Positions 45,668 to 55,110 of a stretch of DNA of 64,000 nucleotides are shown piece after piece. A program made the translations under genes and the position numbers. Position 1 is the stretch's first letter, and each line of letters starts with the position of its first letter. The notes beneath the pieces were generated by a model, which saw only the letters and a program-made list of their open reading frames with translations, did not search any database and was not told where the DNA came from. Source of the DNA: Xylanimonas cellulosilytica DSM 15894 (lineage in GTDB: Bacteria; Actinomycetota; Actinomycetes; Actinomycetales; Cellulomonadaceae); NCBI RefSeq assembly GCF_000024965.1, contig NC_013530.1, forward strand, positions 2,790,001 through 2,854,000, written 5' to 3'.

Positions 45668-48097
45668 TCAAACCTGGGTGTGCCGAAACGCAGCACGGAA
45701 TCTTCTGGTTATCCGTCGCACCGCGATGATCGGAACACTCAGGCGTTCTGAGTAGCGGATCGTTCGCGATCCGTGCCACGTGTTGTAGAAAGCCTCGACC
45801 TCATTACGCTGGGACTCAGATCGTCCTGCACCGAGCGAGTCATGGAAAAGGCGGAACAGTTGGTCGAATAGGATCGCTTCGTGTCGGCGGTCTTCTGGCC
45901 CGGGCCACTCGCCCTCAGCCGTCACGGTTTGCGCACGGCTCACCTCGATGGCACCACGCAAGTGCGCTAGTACCGCGCGCTCCGAGAATCGCTCTTTCAG
46001 AGCCGCCAAACCAGACCGCGCAGAGGCTGTACGCCTAACGTCATCCTCGAGAAGGTCTAGGATTACGCTAGCCGCCTTCTCACGGTCACCCCACGGGACC
46101 CGAAATATTCCGGGGTTGTCCTTTGGGACCTCAAGGTATGGCAAGTCGTACATGACTACAGGACGTTCGGCCAGTAAGGGCTCGAAGAGACCCATCGGGA
46201 AGCCCTCGATGATCGAAGTCATCAGAACGACAGAACTGCTCCGAATCAGGGCATCAACATCGGTTGCCGGAGGGAGAAATGTTACAGCGTCCTCGATGCC
46301 GAGTGCCCTCGTCAGTTCCTGGAGGCGGCGGAAGGAGACGCGATCCGTCCGCGGGACCGGGCCGACTATGTGAAGCTTCGACCCGGGTCGCTCTTGTGCG
46401 ACAAGAGCGAAGATCCTCACAACTTCCGAAACCCGCTTTGTACGTTCCTGAATGCGGCCGAACCAGAGCACATCGCACGGCTCGCTAGCGGCATCGTTTG
46501 CTCCGACCTCTGCTTCGTTGGCCGACCGATCATCGAGACTGCCATGCGCCAGCGTAAACTCCACAGGGTTCGGTACGTAGCGCACTGTCTCAACGCCAGA
46601 CAGGCGCCAGAAGACTTCATCGGTCTCGGACAGGACAGCTAAGCAGTCCGAGTGGCGGGCGGCGGCACGTAGCGTTCCAAACCGTGGGGACCGGTCGAAG
46701 ACCGACCGAAGACTGAAGTTATGGATGGTCAAAATCGACCGCAAAGGTAAGAGCTCGAGCCCCAAGATCAGGTACAGCAACTCCGCGCGGTAGTTGGCAT
46801 GGAGGAGGATCGTGTCGACTCCGTACTCCTTCACTGCCAGTTCGATCCCACCGTACAGATCCAGAAACTCTTCCGTACGAGATGTTTCTCGCGGGGTGAG
46901 CTCAACAAACGGCACCCCCTCTGGCACGGGGTACGGAAACTCCTCACGCTTCATCTTGGCAAGCAGCACGACGCGGTAGCCTGCGCGGGCCAGAAGCCCG
47001 GCCTGCAACGATGCGACCCGCTGCATTCCGCCAATCCCCTTCTGGTCCAGGTAGAGGGCAACGACCTCGGCATCCCGTGTAGGCTTGTTCGCACACTTAA
47101 GCGGGTCACCGACAAACTGGAGGAAGTCTGCCTCGCGCTTACCGAACGTCTGGTAGAGGGCAGCCAAAATCGGCGCAGCGGGCCACTCAGTAAGAAGGGT
47201 CTCTAGTTCACGCCCATTCGGTGATGCCACCTGAGACAGGTGGCGCACCGAGCGTTCGATGCATTGAGACCGAAGCCTGGTAATTATCTCGTCGGTCGCA
47301 TTGGGCGGTATTGGCCAGGAACCGATCTGCCTCTGAAGCACGTCGAATGCCGGACGGAAGTTCACTAGAGTCTTGAATCGATCGGTGCTGATCAGCCCGT
47401 CGGTCGCATTCCCGGACCCAAACCTGTAGTTGTACAGGCGATCCTTGATACCGATGTATGTCTGTGCGCATGCGGCGAGCATGAGCGCCACAGGGAGATC
47501 GTTTGCACGGGGCACACGAGCATCAGGTGACAGCGCTTCGAAGAGCGGGAGCGCGTACGCTGCGCGGTACGCCTTGTTCCAGACCTGCCCTTCAAACGTC
47601 TTCGCTTCGAGGAAAAGCTCGCGGAGAATGGATCCCCCCTTGAGACTCGGCGCCGGCGGGAGAAGCTTTGCCGCGAACCCGGGGTGCTCCCGTCCGTCTC
47701 GCCCGGTGATCGTGCACCCGAAGTGCACCATGTCCGGTCGCGCACTCACTCGATTGCGCAGCACCTCGACGGCGTTGTGCGCGAGCGTATCGTCACCGTC
47801 GAGGAACATGAGGTACTGCCCTCGGGCAGCCAGGACACCGGTTCGACGTGCCTGGAACGCTGTCTTGTTCTCCCCGTGGCTGATACGCGAGACCCTTTCG
47901 TCCTGGTCGGCGAGATCGTCGACTATCGCCGCCGTCATGTCCGTCGAGTGGTCATCGACTACGATGATCTCAAGATCCGGGTCGGACTGCGCCAAGCACG
48001 ACTCGAGTGCCTCACGGATGTGGTCCTCGTCATTGAAGACCGGGACCACCACGCTGACGAACGGAGCGGCCGTAGCCTGCTCTCCGGGCCTAGCCAT
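45668..48097 (-). CDS. Bifunctional glycosyltransferase: GT2 N-terminal and GT4 C-terminal domains
   Basis: About 809 residues. The GT2 part (about 10-240) has VSVVVPVFNDEDHIREAL, LEIIVVDDHSTDMT and LMFLDGDDTLAHN. The GT4 part (about 335-700) has QKGIGGMQRVASLQAGLL, ILTIHNFSLRSVF, VLWFGRIQERTKRVSEV and IIEGFPMGLFEPLLAERPVV, where the E-x7-E region is conserved for GT4 enzymes. ATG 48097 is preferred, with GGAG about 10 nt upstream; it overlaps the upstream gene by 8 bp. ATG 48118 is the longer alternative. It shares the low GC of this segment. The enzyme should add two successive sugars. Confidence 0.85.
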   Translation of the reverse strand: MARPGEQATAAPFVSVVVPVFNDEDHIREALESCLAQSDPDLEIIVVDDHSTDMTAAIVDDLADQDERVSRISHGENKTAFQARRTGVLAARGQYLMFLDGDDTLAHNAVEVLRNRVSARPDMVHFGCTITGRDGREHPGFAAKLLPPAPSLKGGSILRELFLEAKTFEGQVWNKAYRAAYALPLFEALSPDARVPRANDLPVALMLAACAQTYIGIKDRLYNYRFGSGNATDGLISTDRFKTLVNFRPAFDVLQRQIGSWPIPPNATDEIITRLRSQCIERSVRHLSQVASPNGRELETLLTEWPAAPILAALYQTFGKREADFLQFVGDPLKCANKPTRDAEVVALYLDQKGIGGMQRVASLQAGLLARAGYRVVLLAKMKREEFPYPVPEGVPFVELTPRETSRTEEFLDLYGGIELAVKEYGVDTILLHANYRAELLYLILGLELLPLRSILTIHNFSLRSVFDRSPRFGTLRAAARHSDCLAVLSETDEVFWRLSGVETVRYVPNPVEFTLAHGSLDDRSANEAEVGANDAASEPCDVLWFGRIQERTKRVSEVVRIFALVAQERPGSKLHIVGPVPRTDRVSFRRLQELTRALGIEDAVTFLPPATDVDALIRSSSVVLMTSIIEGFPMGLFEPLLAERPVVMYDLPYLEVPKDNPGIFRVPWGDREKAASVILDLLEDDVRRTASARSGLAALKERFSERAVLAHLRGAIEVSRAQTVTAEGEWPGPEDRRHEAILFDQLFRLFHDSLGAGRSESQRNEVEAFYNTWHGSRTIRYSERLSVPIIAVRRITRRFRAAFRHTQV

Positions 48098-50720
48098 TCT
48101 TGGGGTCTCTCCTAGCATCTAGCGGGTTTCTGTGAGCCACGATCGCCTCGACGACACGTTCACACGCACGCCCGTCGGGCAAAGTAAACGTCTCACGGAT
48201 CCGGGTCGCATACGGCTCAGCGGGCCCTCTGCCCTGGCGGATCATCGTGACGAGCGCCTGCTCAGTCTCGGCCAACGACTGCGTGACAGGCCCGAACCCG
48301 TCGGAAGCGTAGTCGAAGTACCCCTTGCGGTAGGCGTGTTCGCCGTTGAAGAACTCGTCGTGGTCGAACTGGAAGTACAACACTGGGCGGTTGACCAAGG
48401 CAGCTTCAAAAGCGTTCGAGGAGTAGTCGGTGACCACGTGGGACGCGTGGGCCACGACGTCCTGGAAGTCGTCGTCCTCATAGGTCGCGAGCCGGACGTA
48501 CTCAGGGAGCCGCGCGGGGTCCAGGTGTGGCGTCATGTTGGGGTGCGGCATGAACACGATGTTCAGGCCGGCGGCGTCCGCCGCCTCCTTCAACGCGGGG
48601 GAAGCCAGTAGGCCCAACCAGTTGACAACGAAGTCGGACTCCCAGAATCCCTCGCGTATGGTGCGGGTGTTGCCCGATCCGTCGCCGTCCAACAAGTTAC
48701 CCCGCCACGTCGGCATGAGCACGACGTCGGTACGCGCCTCCTCAGGCACCGCGGCCGCCTTGGCGACCAGGGCGTCATGACGCGGGAACCCGGTGTGTGC
48801 GACCTCGCGGCGTGTCCACACATAAGGAGTGCCGTCGTCGACGATCGACGCTGTCTCCTGCGGGGTCACTGTGAGCACCGTGGAGACGGGCTTGGGGTTG
48901 ACCCAGCGGGACAGGTCGTCCTTGGTGACGCCGTGCTGGAGCCATGTGAACCGCCACGGCAAGGGCCGCAGCCAGAACGTCACGGGCGGAGACACCACGT
49001 AGTGGTCGATCTGAGACGACACCAGCTCACGCGTCTGCGCTGCCGCCAGGACGTGCTCGAGCGTGCCGTAGGGCACTAGTCGGAAGCCCTCGGCCGCCAG
49101 ACGTTCCCAGTCCTGCGATCCCCGTTTGATGACGAACCACGCGTTGATGTCCGGACGGTGCTGCCGCAGGTAGCGGTACAGGTGCTCGGCATTGTCGTGG
49201 GCCTGGTCATCCCGGTCCATGAGCAGCCACGCGTCGCGGTATCGCGGCCGCAACATGCGAGCGACCTTTCCGACCCACGTGGCACCGTGGCCCTTCGACA
49301 GCACCGCCAGATCGGCGCGAACCAGAACGCGCAGCAGGGCAGTGCGGTCGTGACGGAGCAGCCCCCAGGCGACCTTCACGGCATCCTTGAGCTGGTGCAG
49401 CAGGCTGCCGTGCGGGCTGAAACTGCGCAGCACGCCTTCTGTGGAACCGGTGATGACCCTAAGTGCCTCGCCGTCGAGCGACGCAGTGACCTCGCCCGTA
49501 CCCGGAAGCCAGACGATGAGCTCTCTGAGCACCTCGCGTCCGAGGTAGCGCACCGTGCGCGACTTCGCATGGACGGGCTCGACGAGAGAGCCGTCGACGC
49601 GGAAGGCGATCCCATCGACGCTCCCGCGACCCGGTGCCGAGTAGTACGTGACGCGCGTGAGCCGCTGCTCCGTATCGCGACTCCACACGCGAACCGTCGG
49701 CCGTTCGGGTAGTTCGCCCTTGAGGGCGACGAACGCCGTGCGGATCTCGTTCGCCAGCGGGTAGACGCCGTAGCGGGGTATCTGCTCGACATCGACGCCA
49801 CGCAGCACCTGTGCGGCCAGCTCGAAGAACGTCGCCGTCTGCTCCGGCGTGATGCGGGCCGTCTCCGAGTGGTTCTCGGCGTCCTTCTTGAAGAACCAGC
49901 CCAGCTCGTAGAGCAGCAGGTTCTGCAGCCAGGCTGGCACCTTGCCGGCCGCGAGCGCCCGGTCGACGAGCGGAAGGTAGCCGTAGCGCAGCTCGTCGTC
50001 GTACTTCTCCGCCTTGGCCCAGCCGCTCGCGACGAGCGACGACTGGTCCGAGCGCTGGCGGTAGTGATAACGGGCTTCGGGGAGGACTGCGAGCTTCGGG
50101 TCGGCGTCGTCCAGCAGCACCTGGGCGAGCAGCGCGGCATCCTCGAAGGAGGGCCGGATGCGCGGGTCGAAGCGATGCCCCGCAGTGACGAGATCGTCGC
50201 GGCGGACGAAAGCGCTGTTGGTGTGGAGCTGGATGGCGTTGGGCTCGTCCGCCAGGCGGATCGCTCTGCGGCCCCGCGCGAACTTCGCACGCAGCGGGTG
50301 AATGGCCGCGACTCGCCCACTCGCGTCGTCAAGCACCACGATGTTCGCGGCGACGAGCCGGACGGACTGCGCGTCTCGCGAGCGCAGGTACCCGGTGACC
50401 TCACGCAGGTAGTCCGGACCGAGGACATCGTCCCCGTCGGGGAAGGAGACCCACTCGCCGGCCGCCACGTCCAGACCCGCGTTGCGCGCCGCGGCGACAC
50501 CCGAGTTTGCCTGCTCGATCACCGTGACACGGTGTCTCGTTGCGGCGGCCCAATCACGCAGGATGGACGGCGTCGCATCGGTCGAGCCGTCGTCGACGAC
50601 GACGACCTCGACCTCGTCCGTGAGCTGGGCTTCGAGGGACGCGATCAGTTCCGGCACATACCGCGCAACGCTGTAGCAGGCAACTACCAGCGACAGCAAC
50701 GGTGGTTCGGAGCGGGGCAT
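48090..50720 (-). CDS. GT2 fused to CDP-glycerol/ribitol glycerophosphotransferase (TagF-like)
   Basis: 876 residues. The GT2 domain (about 8-250) has LSLVVACYSVARYVPEL, VEVVVVDDGSTDATP and SFPDGDDVLG. The C-terminal half (about 490-860) is a Glyphos_transf domain (PF04464), with TWLQHGVTKDDLSRW, VLMPTWRGN, VFMPHPNM and HVVTDYSSNAFEAAL. In TagF/TarF enzymes the His of QHG and the DYSS region belong to the active site. The protein could add a sugar and then a polyol phosphate, as in sugar-polyol-phosphate repeat polymers. GC is higher again here, so it marks the right edge of the low-GC segment. It heads the operon running to 40935. Confidence 0.9.
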   Translation of the reverse strand: MPRSEPPLLSLVVACYSVARYVPELIASLEAQLTDEVEVVVVDDGSTDATPSILRDWAAATRHRVTVIEQANSGVAAARNAGLDVAAGEWVSFPDGDDVLGPDYLREVTGYLRSRDAQSVRLVAANIVVLDDASGRVAAIHPLRAKFARGRRAIRLADEPNAIQLHTNSAFVRRDDLVTAGHRFDPRIRPSFEDAALLAQVLLDDADPKLAVLPEARYHYRQRSDQSSLVASGWAKAEKYDDELRYGYLPLVDRALAAGKVPAWLQNLLLYELGWFFKKDAENHSETARITPEQTATFFELAAQVLRGVDVEQIPRYGVYPLANEIRTAFVALKGELPERPTVRVWSRDTEQRLTRVTYYSAPGRGSVDGIAFRVDGSLVEPVHAKSRTVRYLGREVLRELIVWLPGTGEVTASLDGEALRVITGSTEGVLRSFSPHGSLLHQLKDAVKVAWGLLRHDRTALLRVLVRADLAVLSKGHGATWVGKVARMLRPRYRDAWLLMDRDDQAHDNAEHLYRYLRQHRPDINAWFVIKRGSQDWERLAAEGFRLVPYGTLEHVLAAAQTRELVSSQIDHYVVSPPVTFWLRPLPWRFTWLQHGVTKDDLSRWVNPKPVSTVLTVTPQETASIVDDGTPYVWTRREVAHTGFPRHDALVAKAAAVPEEARTDVVLMPTWRGNLLDGDGSGNTRTIREGFWESDFVVNWLGLLASPALKEAADAAGLNIVFMPHPNMTPHLDPARLPEYVRLATYEDDDFQDVVAHASHVVTDYSSNAFEAALVNRPVLYFQFDHDEFFNGEHAYRKGYFDYASDGFGPVTQSLAETEQALVTMIRQGRGPAEPYATRIRETFTLPDGRACERVVEAIVAHRNPLDARRDPKNG

Positions 50721-50888
50721 CGGCGCGCGTGCATCCTGGTCGGACGGGTATGGGGCACGGCGATTCTAGGCCACGGCGGTTGTTGCCCCGACGACGTGTC
50801 GGGTGAAGACGCGATCCTTGGCGCACGGTCCGGGGTGGCGCACTGTCCGCCGGTGCGCGGACTGCGCACGTCGGTACGATCGCACATC

Positions 50889-51683
50889 GTGACAACCGAC
50901 CAAGGTTCGCCCCCCACGGTCACCGTGGTCATGCCCGCCTTCAACAGCGAGCGCACGCTGCGCGACTCAGCACGCAGCGTCCTCGACCAGTCGTTCAGCG
51001 CGCTGGAACTCGTCATCGTGGACGACTCGTCTGCGGACCGAACAGCCGCGATTGCCACCGAGCTTGGTGCTGGCGACGCTCGCGTCCGCCTGATCCGCAA
51101 CCCGCACAGTCTGGGCCCGGCCGGCGCGCGGAACGCCGCCATCAGTGCGGCGCGCGGCCGCTACGTCGCCTTCTGCGACTCTGACGACCTCTGGCTTCCG
51201 AGCAAGCTGGAGCGCCAGCTTGAGGTGGCGACGCAGACCGGAGCTGCCCTGGTGTACAGCGGGTATCACCGCGTTGACGCCGACTTCAGCGGGCCGGCGT
51301 CCGGCTTCCGCCCCGCCGACCGTGTGGTGCACGTTCCTACCCTGCTCACGCACGGGGCGCTCCTGCATCGCAACGTGGTGGGTTGCCTCACCGCGATGAT
51401 CGACACCGAACAGACCGGTCCGGTGTCGATGCCCGGCATCCCCGGCGCCGAGGACTGGGCCTTGTGGCTTCGGGTGCTCCGCGAGGGAGGCACCGCCGCG
51501 GGCATTGACGAACCACTCGCCCTCTACCGCACAGCGCAGCCCGGGTCGCACTCGGCGCGGCGGTGGCGTGCCGTCCTCGCCGTCTGGCGCGTGCTGCGTT
51601 CCGAGGAGGGACTGTCGGTTCCCCGTGCGGCGTTCCACGTCGTCACCGACGCGATCGCGGCCCTGCGCAAGCAGCAGATCTGA
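50889..51683 (+). CDS. GT2 glycosyltransferase
   Basis: 264 residues. TVTVVMPAFNSERTLRDS, LVIVDDSSADRT and VAFCDSDDLWLPSKLE (metal-binding D-S-DD) are standard for the GT2 family. Start is the GTG at 50889, giving MTTDQGSPP; the ribosome site is weak. It is divergent from the GT2-TagF fusion (168 bp) and its stop is 1 bp from that of the convergent tagH-like gene. The likely job is one linkage of the teichoic-acid-like polymer. Substrate is unknown. Confidence 0.86.
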   Translation: MTTDQGSPPTVTVVMPAFNSERTLRDSARSVLDQSFSALELVIVDDSSADRTAAIATELGAGDARVRLIRNPHSLGPAGARNAAISAARGRYVAFCDSDDLWLPSKLERQLEVATQTGAALVYSGYHRVDADFSGPASGFRPADRVVHVPTLLTHGALLHRNVVGCLTAMIDTEQTGPVSMPGIPGAEDWALWLRVLREGGTAAGIDEPLALYRTAQPGSHSARRWRAVLAVWRVLRSEEGLSVPRAAFHVVTDAIAALRKQQI

Positions 51684-51684
51684 G

Positions 51685-52545
51685 CTAGCGGAGGTTCGCG
51701 CCGGCCGAGGCTCCCTTGCGGCTCTTCACGAACGCGTTGTAGGCGTCGCAGACCTCGTCGACGTCGCCATCCATGACAAGCTCGCCCTTCTCGATCCACA
51801 GCGCGCGGTTGCACATCGCGCGAACGGAGCCGAGCGAGTGGGACACGAAGAACACGGTTCCTGCGTTGTCCCGGATCTTCTCGATCCGCGCCGTGCTCTT
51901 GCGACGGAACGATGCGTCCCCGGTGGCGAGCGCCTCGTCGATCATGAGGATGTCAGGGGTCTTGATCGTGGAGATCGCGAACCGCAGGCGAGACGCCATA
52001 CCCGACGAGTAGGCGTTCATCGGCATGTAGAGGAAGTCGCCGAGCTCCGCGAAGTCCGCGACCTCGGGCGTGCGTTCGCGCACCTCGGCCGCGTTCAGGC
52101 CGAGCGCCAGCCCACCCACCATGATGTTGCGCTCACCGGTGAGCTTGGGCATCAGTGCGGCGTTCACGCCGAGCAAGGCCGGCTCGCTCGAGACGAAGAC
52201 ACGGCCCGTCGTGGGCGGCAGCAGGCCGGCGACGGCTCGGAGCAGCGTGGACTTGCCGGACCCGTTGGTGCCGAGGATGCCGATGGACTCACCGTGGCGA
52301 GCGACGAACGAGACGCCACGCACCGCCTTGACGCGCGAGATGGGGCCGCCCTTCGGCCGCCCCGCATTGATGGCGCGAGTCAGCAACGACGGCTTCTCGT
52401 CGACGGTGCCACCCTTGCGCCCTCCGAAGACGCGGTAGGTCACGTGCAGGTCGTCGACCACCACCGAAGGTGATCCCAGCGCACGCGGCCCGGAACGCGC
52501 CGGGAGATCCTCGGCGTCGATCTCGTAGTCGATGTCCTCAGTCAC
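51685..52545 (-). CDS. tagH: Teichoic-acid-type ABC exporter ATPase (TagH-like)
   Basis: 286 residues. Walker A is GTNGSGKST, the signature AYSSGMASRLRFA and Walker B ILMIDEALATGD; VFFVSHSLGSVRAMC contains the switch His. The N-terminal region VVDDLHVTYRVFG and the linker before the core match TagH/RfbB-type exporters. With the permease gene upstream (8-bp overlap, GTGACTGA) it should energise export of a wall teichoic-acid-like polymer. The nearby CDP-glycerol-transferase-type genes support this rather than a galactan substrate. Confidence 0.9.
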   Translation of the reverse strand: MTEDIDYEIDAEDLPARSGPRALGSPSVVVDDLHVTYRVFGGRKGGTVDEKPSLLTRAINAGRPKGGPISRVKAVRGVSFVARHGESIGILGTNGSGKSTLLRAVAGLLPPTTGRVFVSSEPALLGVNAALMPKLTGERNIMVGGLALGLNAAEVRERTPEVADFAELGDFLYMPMNAYSSGMASRLRFAISTIKTPDILMIDEALATGDASFRRKSTARIEKIRDNAGTVFFVSHSLGSVRAMCNRALWIEKGELVMDGDVDEVCDAYNAFVKSRKGASAGANLR

Positions 52546-53512
52546 GTCCGTACGTCTCCTCAGCGCGCCAGAAGAAGATGAACCCCGCCACCAGGAACAC
52601 GACGGCGTAGCCGGTCGCCCAGAGCCACAGCGCGGGCGTGAGCTGGATCGAAGGCTCGTTGCCCATGGCCGCCCGGAACAGGTTGAGGTAGACGGCCAAC
52701 GGTTGCCACTCGACGATCAGCGCCCACCAGGTGCCACGGTTCTCCACACCGATCTGAGCGGTCACCGAGAACATGACACCGGAGCCGAACCGGCCCAGGC
52801 CGACGAAGAAGGGCAGCAGGTTGGCGACGTCCGGCGTCCGGGCTCCGAGCCGGGCCAGGAAGAACGCGCACCCCATGGAGAATGCCGCCAGGAGCACGGC
52901 CGCGACGGGCAGCAGCAACCAGGACCAGGCCGGGTAGACGGCGCCCATCGACGGGATGAACGCGCCGGTCAGCACGCTGAGCACCACCATCATCACCAGG
53001 GTGGGCACGAACAGCACGAGCTCCGTCATCGACGTCGACGCCGGTACCACCGCACGCGGGAACTGGTGCGAGCGCACGAGCTGCACGTTCGACGTGATGG
53101 ACGAGACGCCCGCGCTGACCGTCCGCGCGAACAGCGCATAGGAGAACGTGCCCACGGTGATGAACGCCGCGACGTTCTCCACGCCACGGCTTGCGCCGAG
53201 GATGACCCCGAACACCAGGATGAACACCGCCGCGTCCAGCGTCGGGCTGATGAGCTGCCACGCCTGGCCCAGGTACGAACCCTGGTTGCGGGTGTAGGCA
53301 CGCGAGGCGGACAGGTTCCAGATGAACGAGCGGCGCGCCCACACGGACTTGAGGTACAGGCCGAGCGGCGGGCGTACGCCCATCTGCCGCAACCCGCTCT
53401 GCGCGGCGAGATCGGCCGCCTGATCGGACGTCAGGCGCGCCGGCACGGCACCGACGGGCACGCCGGGGGTGGCCGCCGACCCGCTCGGGCCGCTGGCGTT
53501 GGTCTGGGTCAC
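52538..53512 (-). CDS. tagG: Teichoic-acid-type ABC exporter permease (TagG-like)
   Basis: 324 residues with six hydrophobic segments after an N-terminal cytosolic region of about 50 residues. LYLKSVWARRSFIWNLSASRAY and NQGSYLGQAWQLISP correspond to the amphipathic entry and first-helix motif of TagG/Wzm permeases; SHQFPRAVVPAST is also characteristic. Starts at GTG 53512 (MTQTNAS). It is distinct from the Wzm at 28691 and coupled to its own ATPase. Confidence 0.9.
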   Translation of the reverse strand: MTQTNASGPSGSAATPGVPVGAVPARLTSDQAADLAAQSGLRQMGVRPPLGLYLKSVWARRSFIWNLSASRAYTRNQGSYLGQAWQLISPTLDAAVFILVFGVILGASRGVENVAAFITVGTFSYALFARTVSAGVSSITSNVQLVRSHQFPRAVVPASTSMTELVLFVPTLVMMVVLSVLTGAFIPSMGAVYPAWSWLLLPVAAVLLAAFSMGCAFFLARLGARTPDVANLLPFFVGLGRFGSGVMFSVTAQIGVENRGTWWALIVEWQPLAVYLNLFRAAMGNEPSIQLTPALWLWATGYAVVFLVAGFIFFWRAEETYGRD

Positions 53513-53766
53513 AGGGTCTCTTTCCTCATGCTCGGAGCCACCAGCCTAGGTGCGGCCGGCCCGGGTCTCCTGCGGGGATCTGCGGTCACACGGTACAAGG
53601 CGCGCGGCGTGCCTCCACACCGTCGGGCGCCTGCCGTGACGGCTTTTCACGAAGGCTTCACCGCGCGGGACCTGCTGCCCCCTCGCGTTCCCCGCAGGTG
53701 AACTTCAAGCGAACGCAGCCGGTCAGTACGATGAACGGTAGCCATCGCACGAGGAGCCCCGCTTTC

Positions 53767-55110
53767 ATGACCCGCGTCATCACGTACGGCACGTTCGACC
53801 TGTTCCACGACGGGCACCGTCGCATCCTCGAGCGCGCGCGGGAGCTGGGTGACCACCTCGTCGTCGGGGTGACCTCGGACGCGTTCGACGAGTCGCGCGG
53901 CAAGCTGGACGTCACCCAGTCCGTCGTCGAGCGCATCGAGAACGTGCGGCGCAGCGGCCTGGCGGACGAGATCATCGTCGAGGAGTACCAGGGTCAGAAG
54001 ATCCGCGACATCGTCGAGCGCGACATCGACATCTTCACGGTGGGGTCCGACTGGATCGGCAAGTTCGACTACCTGGGCGAGTACTGCGAGGTCGTCTACC
54101 TGGAGCGCACCCGCGGCGTCTCGTCCACGGAGCTGCGCGCGGAGGGTCTCGGCATCCAGCGCATCGGCATCGTGGGCACCGGGCGCATCGCGCGCCGGTT
54201 CGTCGCCGAGGCACGCTACGTCAGCGGTGTCACGGTCGACTCGGTGTTCTCCCCGAACCATGCCGTCGCCAAGGACTTCGTCGACGAGTTCGACCTGCGG
54301 CGCGCCGCCGACAGCTTCGACGACCTGATCGCCGACGTCGACGCGGTCTACATCGCCAGCCCGCACGGCACCCACGTCGACTACACCCGTCGCGCGATCG
54401 ATGCCGGCGTCCACGTGCTCTGCGAGAAGCCCGTCGCGCTGCGCGCCGACGACGCCGCCGCGCTCTACGCCGAGGCCCGGGCCCGCGGCGTCGTGCTGCT
54501 CGAAGCGCTCAAGACCGCCCAGGCCCCGGGCTTCCGGCGCCTGATCACGCTGGCCCGTTCCGGCACCATCGGCACGATCCGCTCCGTCGACGCCACGTTC
54601 ACCAAGCTGGTCGACGGCGGCCGCGAGTACCAGGCGCCCGACGGCGGTGCCATCAGCGAGCTCGCCTCCTACAACCTGCTCGCCATCGTCAAGCTCCTCG
54701 GCTCCGACTACGTCGACCTGCGCGCCACCAAGCTGGTGCCCGGTGACGACGGGGTCGAGACGTTCGCCCGCATCGACCTCACGTACGCGCACGCGACGGC
54801 CTCGTGCCGCGTCGGCATCGGCGCCAAGTCCGAGGGCTCGCTCGTGGTGACCGGCGAGAAGGGGTACATCTACGTCCCTGCGCCGTGGTGGCTCACGTCG
54901 TACTTCGAGGAGCGGTTCGAGGACTCCCGCCGCAAGCGCCGCCACTACTACCGGTTCGACGGCGACGGCCTGCGGTACGAGATCTCGGAGTTCCTCCACC
55001 TCATCCGGCAGAGCCGCAGCGAGTCGTTCCACCTCACGTCGGACGAGTCCGTCGCCATCGCCCGCATGATCGAGGAAGCGCGCGCCGACACCTCCACGAT
55101 CATCCGCTGA
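53767..55110 (+). CDS. Cytidylyltransferase (TagD-like) fused to Gfo/Idh/MocA oxidoreductase
   Basis: 447 residues in one uninterrupted frame. Residues 1-130 are a TagD-type cytidylyltransferase, with YGTFDLFHDGH (HxGH at 14-17), RGKLDVTQS, and ERTRGVSST (about 113-121), equal to the RTxGISTT motif of glycerol-3-phosphate cytidylyltransferase. From 131 a Gfo/Idh/MocA oxidoreductase starts with IGIVGTGRIARRF (134-146), then AVYIASPHGTH, CEKPVAL (EKP 220-222) and a typical C-terminal domain. The join has almost no linker. A cytidylyltransferase/dehydrogenase pair on one chain recalls Bcs1 (TarI-TarJ), which makes CDP-ribitol, but both folds here are of other families. The product is probably a CDP-polyol for the two TagF-like enzymes; its identity is unknown. 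The ATG is preceded by a GAGGAG ribosome site. Confidence 0.92.
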   Translation: MTRVITYGTFDLFHDGHRRILERARELGDHLVVGVTSDAFDESRGKLDVTQSVVERIENVRRSGLADEIIVEEYQGQKIRDIVERDIDIFTVGSDWIGKFDYLGEYCEVVYLERTRGVSSTELRAEGLGIQRIGIVGTGRIARRFVAEARYVSGVTVDSVFSPNHAVAKDFVDEFDLRRAADSFDDLIADVDAVYIASPHGTHVDYTRRAIDAGVHVLCEKPVALRADDAAALYAEARARGVVLLEALKTAQAPGFRRLITLARSGTIGTIRSVDATFTKLVDGGREYQAPDGGAISELASYNLLAIVKLLGSDYVDLRATKLVPGDDGVETFARIDLTYAHATASCRVGIGAKSEGSLVVTGEKGYIYVPAPWWLTSYFEERFEDSRRKRRHYYRFDGDGLRYEISEFLHLIRQSRSESFHLTSDESVAIARMIEEARADTSTIIR

